From: Haloarcula pelagica
Lineage (GTDB): Archaea > Halobacteriota > Halobacteria > Halobacteriales > Haloarculaceae
DNA: 64,000 bases
Direction: 5' to 3'
Assembly (NCBI RefSeq): GCF_030127105.1
Contig: NZ_CP126164.1
Coordinates: 1-64,000, forward strand
The notes under the pieces were generated by a model. That model saw only the letters and a list, made by a program, of their open reading frames with translations, was not told where the DNA came from and searched no databases. Below are positions 1-9,830 of this stretch, piece after piece. Positions within the stretch are counted from its first letter, which is position 1. Each line of letters opens with the position of its first letter. Position numbers and translations under genes: made by a program.

Positions 1-615
1 CGAAGTCGGGAGCGGGCCGGAAATACAACTCGAATCAGTAATCCCGACCGGTGACTCGGTCGTGCCCTACTCTGGGTGGGCAACGAGCACGCCGATGCCG
101 TTCAGGTGGCACTCGAAGAGTCCGAGTTCGTCGACGAGGTAACGATTGTCGATTCCTCACAGTCAGAAACGCTGTTTCGCGTCGTGTGGAACAACGATGT
201 CGATGGATTATTTGGACTTATCCGCGATACTGACGCTGCACTGTTAGAAGCCGAGGGCCTGGGTGACGACTGGGTCTTCCGGATGCGGTTCTCCGAGCGT
301 GAGTCACTTTCCGAGTTCTATCAGGCCTGCATCCAGAAGGGATTGACACCAGACTTAGAAGAAGTGAACAGCCCGTTCAGCTCAGCCGATACCAGCAGTT
401 TCGGCGTCAGCGAGCCCCAGAGAGAGGTACTTCTCGCCGCCTTGGAGAAAGGGTACTTCGACGTTCCCCGGGAGATCAACCTTACCAACCTGGCCGAGGA
501 TCTGGACATCTCGGATACGGCAGCGTCACAGCGCATCAGGCGCGGAATGAACACGTTGCTGTCTGGCACGCTCGCTTCCCGTGAGAAGCGAGATCTGGAC
601 AGTGACGACGAGTAG
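1..615 (+). pseudogene. HTH-10 (bacterio-opsin activator-like) regulator, frameshifted, 5' end outside window
   Basis: This is the 3' part of a haloarchaeal HTH-10 transcription regulator. From base 2 one frame encodes PEIQLESVIPTGDSVVPY, which matches the N-terminal domain of the paralogues at 3337-4029 and 4806-5474 (VIPVGSTFIPYFW and IVPRKGVIIPYFW). The continuation LWVGNEHADAVQ lies one frame over, so a single base appears to be missing near position 70. The rest runs open to 615 and ends in the HTH-10 domain (VSEPQREVLLAALEKGYFD, then a helix-turn-helix with SDTAASQRIRRG). An internal GTG at 76 could start a 179-residue protein, but that would lack the N-terminal strands. Either the gene is inactivated or there is a sequencing error. 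Family assignment is firm; targets are unknown. Confidence 0.8.
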
Positions 616-875
616 CTGATCGGTCCGCCAGTCACGGCTGTTGTGGAGTCTCGATGTCCAGTTACAGTTAATTAAGTTTACAGGAATGAACGCCGCTACT
701 GGCACGCTCGATACAGGTTTATTATAACAGCCTTCTATATCACTGCATAGGCCGAATGTACGACGCGCGAAAATATTCTGGTGAGGTCAAACACTGGTTA
801 TGTCTCGATGAATAATCACAGTGTTCGAGGGAGGAGTGCTGTCGAACCGGACCCCGTGAGAGGTTGGGCAAGGAG

Positions 876-1601
876 ATGAGTCTCTTCGTCAACGTGGGTC
901 TCTCGGTACCCGCTATCCCGCCCGGTGGTGTCGTTCCAATCCAAACGGACGTGACACTCGAACTCGAACGAGTCGTGCCGACGGCAAGCGCAACACACTT
1001 TCTTTGGCTCGTCGGCGAGAACCACCAGCAATTTTTCGAGGGCCTCCGAGGCGAGTCTACTGTCGAGTCGATCACTGTACTCGACGAGTTCGACGACCGG
1101 CTGTTCGTTCGCCTCCACTGGACGGCCCTCGAGAATCCGTTTCTCGACCTGCTCGACGAGAGTGACGTGGTCCTCGTGGAAGCACGGGGAACGGCGGATG
1201 GGTGGGAGGCTACACTCCGATTTCCCGACGAAGCGGCACTCAGAACCTTCTACGAGGCCAGCGAACAGCGTGGACTCGGGGTCGAACTCCGTGCGATCAA
1301 CGGTTCACGAATCGACGAGTCTGGGGACATGGACGCGCTCTCCCCCGTGCAACGGGAGACGCTCGAGGCCGCCTTCAGGGCCGGGTACTTCGACGTGCCA
1401 CGGTCGATTACGATCGCCGAACTCGCAGCGCAACTCGACCGCTCAGAGCAAGCGGTCTCCGAAGCACTCCGGCGAGCGATGGCGAACTACCTGCAGACGA
1501 CGCTGCAACAGGGAGACACTAGTGAGGCTGACGCTGACGACGAGGGCGAGGCGAGCGACGCCACATACTGCACGGATACCGACACTAACGGCGACGGCTG
1601 A
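876..1601 (+). CDS. HTH-10 family transcriptional regulator
   Basis: The 241-residue protein has the usual two parts. An N-terminal sensory-like domain (residues about 1-150) contains LELERVVPTASATHFLW, and a C-terminal HTH-10 domain (about 160-215) contains SPVQRETLEAAFRAGYFDVP and EQAVSEALRRA. The family includes the bacterio-opsin activator Bat and binds DNA through this domain; ligand and targets cannot be read here. I chose ATG 876 because its MSLFVNVGL opening aligns with the paralogue opening MSVLATVEL at 4029; TTG 864 would add four residues. The tail is strongly acidic and Asp/Thr rich. It lies head-to-tail after the broken paralogue at 1-615 and convergent with the HalOD1 gene, only 3 bases away. 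Confidence 0.85.
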   Translation: MSLFVNVGLSVPAIPPGGVVPIQTDVTLELERVVPTASATHFLWLVGENHQQFFEGLRGESTVESITVLDEFDDRLFVRLHWTALENPFLDLLDESDVVLVEARGTADGWEATLRFPDEAALRTFYEASEQRGLGVELRAINGSRIDESGDMDALSPVQRETLEAAFRAGYFDVPRSITIAELAAQLDRSEQAVSEALRRAMANYLQTTLQQGDTSEADADDEGEASDATYCTDTDTNGDG

Positions 1602-1604
1602 TGC

Positions 1605-1877
1605 TTAAGTCTCGGTCGAGCCAGCGGATTCGACGGTCGGCTCTCGGACCTCGATATCGGTGGCCGACCGGACCCGGACCTCATACCCTGCATACGAGAA
1701 CAGAATCGTCGGGGGGGTCCGCTCCGCCGAATCAGCGCTCGCGTGTGTGTACATCGCATCCATTGCCTCAGCTTCAATCGCGTTTTGAAGCGGTGGCAGT
1801 GCCTGCGGATCAGCTCCCCTGGCTCGTGCGACCGCCTCGACGACGCGAACACTGACAGAAGTCTCTGGTTGACTCAT
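1605..1877 (-). CDS. HalOD1 output domain protein
   Basis: A 90-residue single-domain protein of the haloarchaeal HalOD1 (halobacterial output domain 1) type. Support comes from VRVVEAVARARGADPQALPPL, followed by an acidic helix and a C-terminal strand pair (ILFSYAGYEVRVRSATDIEV). The domain is known as an output module of haloarchaeal signalling proteins; stand-alone copies are common and their partners are unknown. It starts at ATG 1877 and converges on the HTH-10 gene upstream, ending 3 bases from it. A second HalOD1 gene lies at 18036-18443. Confidence 0.8.
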   Translation of the reverse strand: MSQPETSVSVRVVEAVARARGADPQALPPLQNAIEAEAMDAMYTHASADSAERTPPTILFSYAGYEVRVRSATDIEVREPTVESAGSTET

Positions 1878-1974
1878 TATTTTGAACTACTACCATTGGT
1901 TTAGCCCCCAACAAATATAAATGGCAGTGATATAGATGGTCGCCCGGTCGTTATATACGAGATACAGGAGAAAA

Positions 1975-1994
1975 CCCACGACTTTAGTCGTGGG
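1975..1994 (+). repeat. Left-end stem-loop of the TnpB element
   Basis: Two perfect 9-bp arms (CCCACGACT / AGTCGTGGG) enclose a TT loop. The arms are identical to those of the right-end copy, where the loop is TC. Subterminal stem-loops of this kind are the TnpA recognition structures of IS200/IS605 elements. Confidence 0.8.
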
Positions 1995-2081
1995 ATGAAT
2001 CCGCCACTGCTGAAACAAACCACGCGACAGAGGCAGGCCGACTCCCCACTGTTTAAGAAGTACTAGTCTTACATATAAGAT

Positions 2082-3335
<1,254 letters not shown>

Positions 3336-3336
3336 C

Positions 3337-4029
3337 TCAAGTATCCTCAGCAGTTGGTTTCGTGTCGTCAGTCGTCTCCTCCTGGCCGTGGGTGAGCGTC
3401 GCTCTGAGGAGGGCTGCGGTGCCTCGTGAGATTCGCTGTTTCGTCGCTGTGTCCGAGAGCCCCAGTTCAGCAGCGAGGTCGGTGAGGTTGATGTTCCGGG
3501 GCACGTCGTAATACCCCGCTTCGAGTGCGGTCATGAGCGCCTCTCGCTGTGCCTCGGTGATGTCGAACCCGAGCCCGAAAGTCTCGGGGATTCCAGGGTT
3601 GTGGATGGACTGAATATCGATCCGTATATCGCGGTCGACACACGCACGATAGAACGAAGAGAGGTCGTCGTGGTTGCGAAAACGAAACGAGAACGTCCAG
3701 GTGTTGGCTTCCCCGACTCCTTCGATGATCGACCCATCTGCCGTTGCCAGTGCATCGAGGACCCCATCGATGTCCTCAGCCCACTCGGCACGAACGAGCG
3801 TCTCACCGTCGGTCGAATCGAGAATTTCGAAGGAATCGATATCGTCGTCTACTTGGAGCGCGGCTTCGATAGCGTCGATACTGTCGTCCGATGCCCAGAA
3901 GTACGGGATGAACGTCGACCCGACGGGGATGACCCGTTCGAGGCGAACGCGAATGCCCGGATTCTCGCTGAGTGCCGAGTCGAGGACGAACGCATCCGCC
4001 GGGAGTTCAACGGTTGCGAGGACACTCAT
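3337..4029 (-). CDS. HTH-10 family transcriptional regulator
   Basis: A 230-residue paralogue of the other HTH-10 proteins in this window. The N-terminal domain holds RVRLERVIPVGSTFIPYFW, and residues about 160-215 hold the HTH-10 signature (ITEAQREALMTALEAGYYD, SDTATKQRISRG). It starts at ATG 4029. Its TGA stop (3337-3339 on the plus strand) falls at, or perhaps inside, the right boundary of the TnpB element, so the original C-terminus may have been altered by the insertion. Even so the protein has normal length and an intact HTH domain, and is probably functional. Binding sites are unknown. Confidence 0.85.
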   Translation of the reverse strand: MSVLATVELPADAFVLDSALSENPGIRVRLERVIPVGSTFIPYFWASDDSIDAIEAALQVDDDIDSFEILDSTDGETLVRAEWAEDIDGVLDALATADGSIIEGVGEANTWTFSFRFRNHDDLSSFYRACVDRDIRIDIQSIHNPGIPETFGLGFDITEAQREALMTALEAGYYDVPRNINLTDLAAELGLSDTATKQRISRGTAALLRATLTHGQEETTDDTKPTAEDT

Positions 4030-4239
4030 AGCTGTTCCCCCGCTCGGACTCGGTTGTAATTGTGTACCTGCCTCGCTGTTGTATCGCTAATTGATATCTC
4101 GTGTGGCTCTGTCGAAATCATATTTTTGACACCTTTCTTGCCAGAATAGCCGTTAGGCAGGTTGGGGAAGGGTAATTAGAGAAATCACCAGTTTCAATGG
4201 ATAATTTTGCGAGCGTACTGCATACATAGCGCGTATTTC

Positions 4240-4542
4240 TCACGGGTGGTTTGAGTGTTCCCCATGGTCATCCACCCATTCAAGAAGTGGCTGAATCTCA
4301 CCGAACTGCGGTCCTTTGAAGACTTCGTTGGCGGGCCTGTCCCACTCGATGTAGCCGTAGTCTTCGAGTTTGGGCAGATGCGTGTGGTACATCATTATGT
4401 GCGCGTGTTTCTCGACGTCTGTCAGTGCTGACGCTCCCGTGGATGAGTTAACCTTCACATCCTGCGAATTCGATTCGAGAAAATCGAGCAGGAATGTACG
4501 CCGCTGTTTGTGTGCGAGCGCGTTGAAGGCGTTGTCGTTCAT
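4240..4542 (-). CDS. DUF7344 winged-helix regulator
   Basis: A 100-residue protein with the DUF7344 pattern of haloarchaeal ArsR-like winged-helix proteins: FNALAHKQRRTFLLDFLES at the N-terminus, then MMYHTHLPKLEDYGYIEWD for the recognition helix and wing, and a C-terminal helix (PLLEWVDDH). The family is treated as transcriptional regulators; no target is known. Its ATG overlaps the stop codon of a 56-residue open frame (4539-4709) that repeats only the first DUF7344 helices, so the two are translationally coupled if that frame is expressed. Confidence 0.8.
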   Translation of the reverse strand: MNDNAFNALAHKQRRTFLLDFLESNSQDVKVNSSTGASALTDVEKHAHIMMYHTHLPKLEDYGYIEWDRPANEVFKGPQFGEIQPLLEWVDDHGEHSNHP

Positions 4543-4709
4543 GTGTGGTCTCCCACTTGGGGGTTGTCTTGTGCAATGGCCATGAGGATGCGACGCCGAT
4601 ACGGGTGTGTGAGGGCGTCAAACATCCGGTCCAGTCGTGAGTGGCTCCTGCCGTCCGTTCTTAACGGGGATTGGCCGGACTCATTCACCGGTGGTGTTTT
4701 TTCAGTCAT
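4539..4709 (-). pseudogene. N-terminal DUF7344 fragment (56 codons) overlapping the intact gene
   Basis: The frame opens at ATG 4709 and ends at TGA 4539-4541, overlapping the ATG of the next gene (ATGA). It encodes RMFDALTHPYRRRILMAIA, nearly the same as the first helices of the DUF7344 protein at 16916-17257 (MFDALRNPYRRRILVAIS), then stops. It carries no wing or C-terminal helix. It could be a truncated DUF7344 gene fused by deletion to a neighbouring paralogue, or a small expressed peptide. I favour the remnant reading. Confidence 0.6.
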
Positions 4710-4805
4710 GTGATGTTAGCACTGTTGCGGAATGCGTCGCTTTGTAAGTCTCACTGAACCAGAAGAGGTCGGCCACTCTTAGCTTTGATTTTGGGTATAC
4801 AACCC

Positions 4806-5474
4806 TTATTTATGCCGCGGGCCTTCACCCTCCAGGGCGGTGAGTGTCTGACCGAGAATCTGGCGGATACCACGCCGGAGGCGAGAAGCGATCGCCTGTT
4901 GTGAGATTCCGAGTTCTTCTCCCAGTTCGGCCATCGTCACGTCGCGCGGTGAGTTGAAATATCCACGTTCGTAGGCCAGCACCAGCGCCTCCAGCTGGGG
5001 GTCGGTGAGTGCGGCCTCGGTGGTAGTCTCGACCGGCGTCAGCGCGTGCAGGGCTGTCAGCGTCACCTGGATGTCGCGTTCCCGGCACCGCTGCTGAAAC
5101 GTGGCGATATCGCTTCGCTGGTCTCCGCGGACCTCGAAGGTCCACTGGTCGTTCGTCCCGATCGCCGTGATGAGCGGTATCTCCGTCTCGCCGAGCGTGC
5201 TGAGTATCCCCTCGTACTTCGGGTTCCACTCAACGCGCAGGAGGTATTCGTCTTCGACGGAGTCTATCAATCGAATAGCCTTCACGCCGGGATGTGTCGA
5301 GAAGGCTGCCTCGACGTCCTCGACATCGACACCTCGGACCCAGAAGTACGGAATGATCACGCCCTTGCGCGGGACGATGCGCTCCAGTTCGACCGTCACG
5401 CCCGGCACAGACGCGAAGATCGACCCCAAGGGGAACTCGTCGGGCGGGACCGTAAACGTCGCCTCGGTAGCCAT
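4806..5474 (-). CDS. HTH-10 family transcriptional regulator
   Basis: A 222-residue HTH-10 protein. The N-terminal domain contains TVELERIVPRKGVIIPYFW, and the C-terminal domain contains LTDPQLEALVLAYERGYFN and QQAIASRLRRGIRQ. I chose ATG 5474 (MATEATFTVPPDEF) because it aligns with the openings of the paralogues; an in-frame ATG at 5513 would add 13 residues without similarity. This is the fourth HTH-10 paralogue within 5.5 kb. No operon partner is adjacent. Confidence 0.85.
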   Translation of the reverse strand: MATEATFTVPPDEFPLGSIFASVPGVTVELERIVPRKGVIIPYFWVRGVDVEDVEAAFSTHPGVKAIRLIDSVEDEYLLRVEWNPKYEGILSTLGETEIPLITAIGTNDQWTFEVRGDQRSDIATFQQRCRERDIQVTLTALHALTPVETTTEAALTDPQLEALVLAYERGYFNSPRDVTMAELGEELGISQQAIASRLRRGIRQILGQTLTALEGEGPRHK

Positions 5475-6169
5475 ATCCAAACCATCGGCCCGCGTCGAAA
5501 AAGACCTGTGCACCGATGCGAGTCTCTCTGAGAGGATTATCCAGCAATATTGCGTACTCCTGGCTCGTCGTGACCACCGATTCGCGCTGTGTTATCGACA
5601 CGGTTCCCGAGAACATCAACGCAATCTGGTAGAAGCTACAGCGATTCTTTCACAGGCATTTGTGTCCCGCGCGGCGGCCACGCGAAGAGAAACGAGGAAC
5701 GGTTGGACCGACCAACCGTTTTCAAGCAGTCCCTTCATGATCGGGACTGAACACAGGGATGGACCTGCTATTCCAACTTTAATAATTGTCGATACAGACG
5801 CATACATCTGCCGGTCGGTGTGGTGTCATTCGCAAGCAATCGTGGATACCTCGTCGACACCGCCAATATGGGGTATTGAAAAGACCATCGACATCACTGC
5901 CGTAAGGTAATCCGAAGTGGCAGTATAGTAACCATTGAGCAAGATGCTGAGCGATATCATCATCAACAGACCAGATGCAGACAAGTTTTTTCACGCTGGT
6001 AGCGCCGGAGCGTCGGCGACACGTACCAGGATACTCAGACGGCAGCGCAGCAATCTTCCGCACCCAACTAGACGCCGAGGCTTCGGTGGCCCAATCGCCA
6101 GCAGGTACCGTCACGGAGCTGGCAGATCATGACCGGTGGTGACCAAGTAGATGACTCTGGCCTGATTCG
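5475..6169. other. Region without a confident gene
   Basis: About 700 bases with no convincing gene. A plus-strand frame at 5975-6142 reads LVAPERRRHVPGY, which faintly recalls the first helices of DUF7344 proteins, but the remainder does not match, so at most it is an eroded copy. The sequence just upstream of 6170 (from ATG 6129) may contain the original N-terminus of the following broken DUF7344 gene in another frame. Confidence 0.4.
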
Positions 6170-6471
6170 ATGCTCAATGTGCTGTCGAACCGGTACCGTC
6201 GACGGCTACTCGTCGCGTTGCTGGAGCACAACCCCCAGGAGGACGACGACCCACAGGCTCCAGACGACGTTACCTACCAGGACGAGAATCTGGAAGAGTT
6301 GATGGTACAGATGCGTCACTCGCACCTGCCCAAACTGGCTGACGAGGGATTTATCGAGTGGAGTCGGGAGACGAACGCCATCAGGTCAGGGGCCCCAAGT
6401 TCGAAGAGATTCGACCACTACTGGAGTTGATGACGAACCACGCCGACGAACTTCCTGACGACTGGGTCTAG
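6170..6471 (+). pseudogene. DUF7344 winged-helix regulator, frameshifted by a 5-bp duplication
   Basis: Reading from ATG 6170 gives NRYRRRLLVALLEHNPQ and MRHSHLPKLADEGFIEWSRE, a clear DUF7344 body. After codon NAIR the frame is lost. Bases 6381-6385 and 6386-6390 are a tandem TCAGG duplication; removing one copy restores GPKFEEIRPLLELMTNHADE and a natural end at TAG 6469-6471, matching the C-terminus of the gene at 16916-17257 (GPNFHDIAPLLQLLDDNADK). As it stands, translation ends after 86 residues with an unrelated tail. The start may also be damaged, since this copy lacks the usual short N-terminal lead. Confidence 0.85.
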
Positions 6472-6780
6472 ACCCACCGGACGGTCACTGAGAACGCCGA
6501 AACGCGGAGCGATGTGAGTGCACCGGTTGTGGCTCCATCGACCGCCGGTTCCTGCTTCCCGACCAAAGAACGCCGGTTTCGCCGTCCGTGCTGCATCCAC
6601 CTTCTGTATCTAGAATGACATCACTGTTAGTTTCAAAGGATTTCAACAGAGCCGCTGAGTCGGTAGGTGGTCCCACCCTCCGCGAACTATTTTGGTTTAT
6701 TTTCCGCGGGTGGACTGGCGGGAACGTGACGGCTATCCAGTGACGCCGTTGACGGAGTCTTTTCCGCCGACGAGGATACC
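6472..6780. other. Intergenic region, nothing recognised
   Basis: About 310 bases between the broken DUF7344 gene and the next gene. An A/T-rich stretch near 6690-6710 could hold an archaeal promoter for the gene at 6781. No repeats or RNA genes were seen. Confidence 0.4.
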
Positions 6781-7194
6781 ATGGCTACAGAGAATCCTAA
6801 GAAAAGCAGCTGCACAGAGCGATCGTTCGCAATCCATTATCAGAGTGTATTCGTAGAAGAGACGGCCAGCTCTGACGGTATCGACGAGACTGAACTGCTC
6901 GAAATCGATGACACACCCTTCGAAACCACACTGTCTGACCACGGGCTGGATATCGACACTCAGGTCAGGACCTCACGAATCGACAGTGGAGGGAGCCAAG
7001 AATTCGTCGATGACAGACCGTTGTCTGCTATCCGGGCGAGTAACGGAGGGAACAGCACGGAGGAAAGACAAGAAGCACTCTTCGTCAACACCGAGGCGGA
7101 CCAACGTACGTTGGGTGGCGGTCAAGCCAGCGCCAGGTGCCTGTTCGAAACCGAATCTCGACAGGTATCCAGACCCAATGCCGGTGAGAAATAG
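6781..7194 (+). CDS. Hypothetical protein
   Basis: A 137-residue acidic, Glu/Thr/Ser-rich protein with no family I recognise and no membrane segment or signal peptide. The most structured part is near the C-terminus (ALFVNTEADQRTLGGGQ followed by ARCLFE), which could be a small domain; the N-terminal 100 residues look disordered. It starts at ATG 6781 and lies about 65 bases before the DUF6610 gene on the same strand, so the two may be cotranscribed. A competing frame at 6908-7201 has less haloarchaeal amino-acid composition. Confidence 0.5.
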   Translation: MATENPKKSSCTERSFAIHYQSVFVEETASSDGIDETELLEIDDTPFETTLSDHGLDIDTQVRTSRIDSGGSQEFVDDRPLSAIRASNGGNSTEERQEALFVNTEADQRTLGGGQASARCLFETESRQVSRPNAGEK

Positions 7195-7258
7195 CTCGTA
7201 GTTCCTGGAGATTTGTCGGCAGCGGGTCCTTGAGCGGCCAGCTGGTCGCTTCTCATCG

Positions 7259-8341
7259 ATGGCAAGTTCATTAGATTCCCGAGATGATTCTCTGAGTTCG
7301 CATAGCCCAACTCAGGAATGTACAGGGCGGCAGGCTGCACCGGACATCGGCGATGAGATCTCCCGAGCCCGCAGCGCGGAGTACGTGGCGTTCCTGTCTC
7401 GACACCCGTTCGCGACGGACGCATTTGAAGCAGGCTTCGTGACTGGGGTCCGTGAAGACTGTAGCCTGCAAACAGGGGCCCTTCGAAACGTCGACATCCC
7501 GATACTGATGTTAGATAACGACTTCAAAAATCCTAATCTAGAACGGTACGTCTCGCGATTTCGGGAGATCGAGCCTGAAATTGGGGTGGTCGGGGACGCT
7601 CGTTCAGCGGAGGAAGCATACATCACTGTTGACGCGGTCCGTAAGCTGAAAACAGAGTATCCAGACTCAACGCTCATCATAGTCCCAAAATGCCACGAAG
7701 CAATCGATATCATCGGTTCCGCCGACGTACCGGGCACGGAGATTGTACTGGGCTACTCGATGGGATATTCAGATATCCTGGCCTCTGACTTCTCGGACTA
7801 CTCGGACTGGCGTGGACGGCGTGTACACCTGCTAGGAGCAAGCCCGACCAAACAGTGGGAGGTGATTCAGCTACTGACATCGCCAACGCTGTTCGGCGAT
7901 CCACCTGCAGACATCGTCGGGTTAGATTGGAACGGTGCGCACAAAGTCGCCTACATGGGTGAGTCTTGGAGTCGAGAAGGCTGGCAACGAAGCGACCATC
8001 TCTCCATCAGGGAAACCGTGAAGAAGAGCCTTCGTGAGATGCGCATGTTCTGGAAAGAACGCGGTGTCTGGCCTCGTGAGGGGACGACCCCAGTTGACCG
8101 TTTAGGTCAAGCCGTCCAGGTGCCAGACGATGAGGTGTTTGCAAACGGAATGCACATCTCTGAAGTGGGTGACTACGAGGGCCCAGATGATTGGGAGGAC
8201 CGACTTGACCCCGAAGACGATGAGACGCTACCACTCGAACATGCAATCGTCAACCAGTATACTGATGGCAGTATACGGGCATTTCGCTCGGAAACCGAGC
8301 GGGCATTCATCGAATACCACGAGGGCTTGATTACGTCATAG
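7259..8341 (+). CDS. DUF6610 family protein
   Basis: A 360-residue protein that I recognise as the DUF6610 family of haloarchaea and their viruses. Conserved-looking stretches are EYVAFLSRHPFATDAFEAGF, ILMLDNDFKNPNLERY, VLGYSMGYSDILASDF, RRVHLLGASPTKQWEVI and VGLDWNGAHKVAYMG. Alternating strands and helices with short catalytic-looking loops suggest a TIM-barrel, and the VHLLG segment recalls tRNA-guanine transglycosylase and the related DNA-modifying DpdA proteins. That relationship is my inference. The first 38 residues look like an unstructured extension. Two small genes follow on the same strand; the group resembles virus or provirus cargo. Confidence 0.75.
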   Translation: MASSLDSRDDSLSSHSPTQECTGRQAAPDIGDEISRARSAEYVAFLSRHPFATDAFEAGFVTGVREDCSLQTGALRNVDIPILMLDNDFKNPNLERYVSRFREIEPEIGVVGDARSAEEAYITVDAVRKLKTEYPDSTLIIVPKCHEAIDIIGSADVPGTEIVLGYSMGYSDILASDFSDYSDWRGRRVHLLGASPTKQWEVIQLLTSPTLFGDPPADIVGLDWNGAHKVAYMGESWSREGWQRSDHLSIRETVKKSLREMRMFWKERGVWPREGTTPVDRLGQAVQVPDDEVFANGMHISEVGDYEGPDDWEDRLDPEDDETLPLEHAIVNQYTDGSIRAFRSETERAFIEYHEGLITS

Positions 8342-8488
8342 ACAGTCCGTAGATAGCAAAATACGGAATCACCACAGACTGTGGGCGAGTCTGTTAATCA
8401 TCAACTTTGCAAGGTGATTGGTAGCGTAGAATAAGAACTCCTCTCTGTCGAATTTGTCTCTCCCAAGAGAGGTGTGGGCTTCGATTCA

Positions 8489-8845
8489 ATGGACACCATC
8501 ATAGCGTCGCAAACCGTTGCTCGACCACCCGTTTTCTCAGAAAAAAGCATCGCGCACATTCGCCGTGTAAAGCACCTGAGTGCTATCGTCAGAGAAGACC
8601 TCGGCCCTGATGTTGAACGCGACGGTCTGGAGCAAAAGGTCGCCGGCTCACTGTATCACCACCACCCGGAGATTCGGCTCGAAGATGCACTGGAACTGAA
8701 GTGCCATCTGAAAGAGCCGTCCACGGAGGGTTCGACGGACTCTGCTATCAAGGGGATCGTCGACGAAGCTTGTACACTACTAGAGAGCTGGGATCGTCTC
8801 GGTCAGACCCAGTCTGAGGACTCGAATGCAGCCTTTGACTACTAA
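8489..8845 (+). CDS. Hypothetical protein
   Basis: 118 residues from ATG 8489; an in-frame GTG at 8474 would add five. It is probably helical, with a basic patch near residue 30 (HIRRVKHLSAIVRE) and the segment GSLYHHHPEIRLEDALELK. I do not recognise a family. Its TAA stop shares a base with the ATG of the next gene (TAATG), which points to translational coupling and a shared function. Confidence 0.6.
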   Translation: MDTIIASQTVARPPVFSEKSIAHIRRVKHLSAIVREDLGPDVERDGLEQKVAGSLYHHHPEIRLEDALELKCHLKEPSTEGSTDSAIKGIVDEACTLLESWDRLGQTQSEDSNAAFDY

Positions 8846-9189
8846 TGGCCACCGACCAAGCGGTGCTTGAAACACTTCCTCCAGAGAAACTTCTCGCCGC
8901 TACAAGATTACGTATCATCAGGGCAGCGATTCGAATGTTTACCGACCCAGAGAGTCTAGACTCCTATATTTCTCACGAGAGAAATAGTTGGGGACGGGAG
9001 GGTATACTCAGACTGCTTCGTGACCGGAAAAACGAACTCAGTGCGCCATCCGACGGAATCCCCCAAGATGGAAAAATGAAACAGTATCCAACAAAGGCCG
9101 CCCACACGGAACCATTAAAGATTATCCACACGGAATACGAACCTCGTTTGATACGGCGAGAGTTTGCACCCGACTGGAATGACCTATAA
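8845..9189 (+). CDS. Hypothetical protein
   Basis: 114 residues, coupled to the preceding gene by a one-base stop/start overlap. The N-terminal half is helical (PPEKLLAATRLRIIRAAIRM), and the C-terminal half is mixed and ends with RLIRREFAPDWNDL. No known motif, membrane segment or signal peptide is visible. It converges on the minus-strand gene at 9207-9830, 17 bases away. Confidence 0.6.
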   Translation: MATDQAVLETLPPEKLLAATRLRIIRAAIRMFTDPESLDSYISHERNSWGREGILRLLRDRKNELSAPSDGIPQDGKMKQYPTKAAHTEPLKIIHTEYEPRLIRREFAPDWNDL

Positions 9190-9206
9190 ATAGTCCTGAG
9201 AAGAGT

Positions 9207-9830
9207 TCAATCTCTTTCGCAGAAAACTTGCTTGACCGGGTGGCGAAGCGCTGCTAATCGGCTGAGATCGCCTTTTCGATACGGGACTGACCAGGTGCGA
9301 GTGTTCCCTTTCAGGTCTTTGCGGCCGATAATGATTCGTACCGGACCTCTCGGAGTCTTCGCGAGAGATAACCAACTCTCGCATAGTGATGTTCCACGGA
9401 AACTTATTGATGGTCCTGATACCCACAGGTTGCTATTCTCGTTCGAATACCCACGTTTGAACCAGGCTTGAGCACCGTCCATGAACTGTTCAAACCGCTC
9501 TGGGAACTCTTCGCCGATGTGGCAGATGAGATATGATGAATCACTCCTGTCCAAATCTTTCTTCCAGAACTCTAGAAAGATGTGATCAGACGGAGCTTGA
9601 ATTACGTTTACCCAAGCACGCTCTGGGCTCTCTCCATGGAGAGATATAGAGGAAATTTTCTGCCATCCCTCCGGTGACATGCCCGAGTCATAGTGCCCCC
9701 GAAGCGGGGGGACCACTTCGAGAGCGTGAGCACGAAGATATTCGTCTGGGAACGGGATAGAAATCTCAACCGCATCGGGGGAGTCTGGTTTCAGCAGCTT
9801 GATGGACAACTTCAGAGTAGCCGTCGACAT
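9207..9830 (-). CDS. Hypothetical protein downstream of CoiA-like gene
   Basis: A 207-residue protein of unknown family. It appears mixed alpha/beta and soluble, with aromatic-rich segments (SDHIFLEFWKKDLDRSDSSY, EEFPERFEQFMDGAQAWF) and a basic C-terminus. It starts at ATG 9830, inside the 3' end of the CoiA-like gene in another frame, with a 65-base overlap. That is longer than usual, so the true start may be later or one of the two genes may carry an indel near the junction. The two are surely cotranscribed. Confidence 0.6.
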   Translation of the reverse strand: MSTATLKLSIKLLKPDSPDAVEISIPFPDEYLRAHALEVVPPLRGHYDSGMSPEGWQKISSISLHGESPERAWVNVIQAPSDHIFLEFWKKDLDRSDSSYLICHIGEEFPERFEQFMDGAQAWFKRGYSNENSNLWVSGPSISFRGTSLCESWLSLAKTPRGPVRIIIGRKDLKGNTRTWSVPYRKGDLSRLAALRHPVKQVFCERD

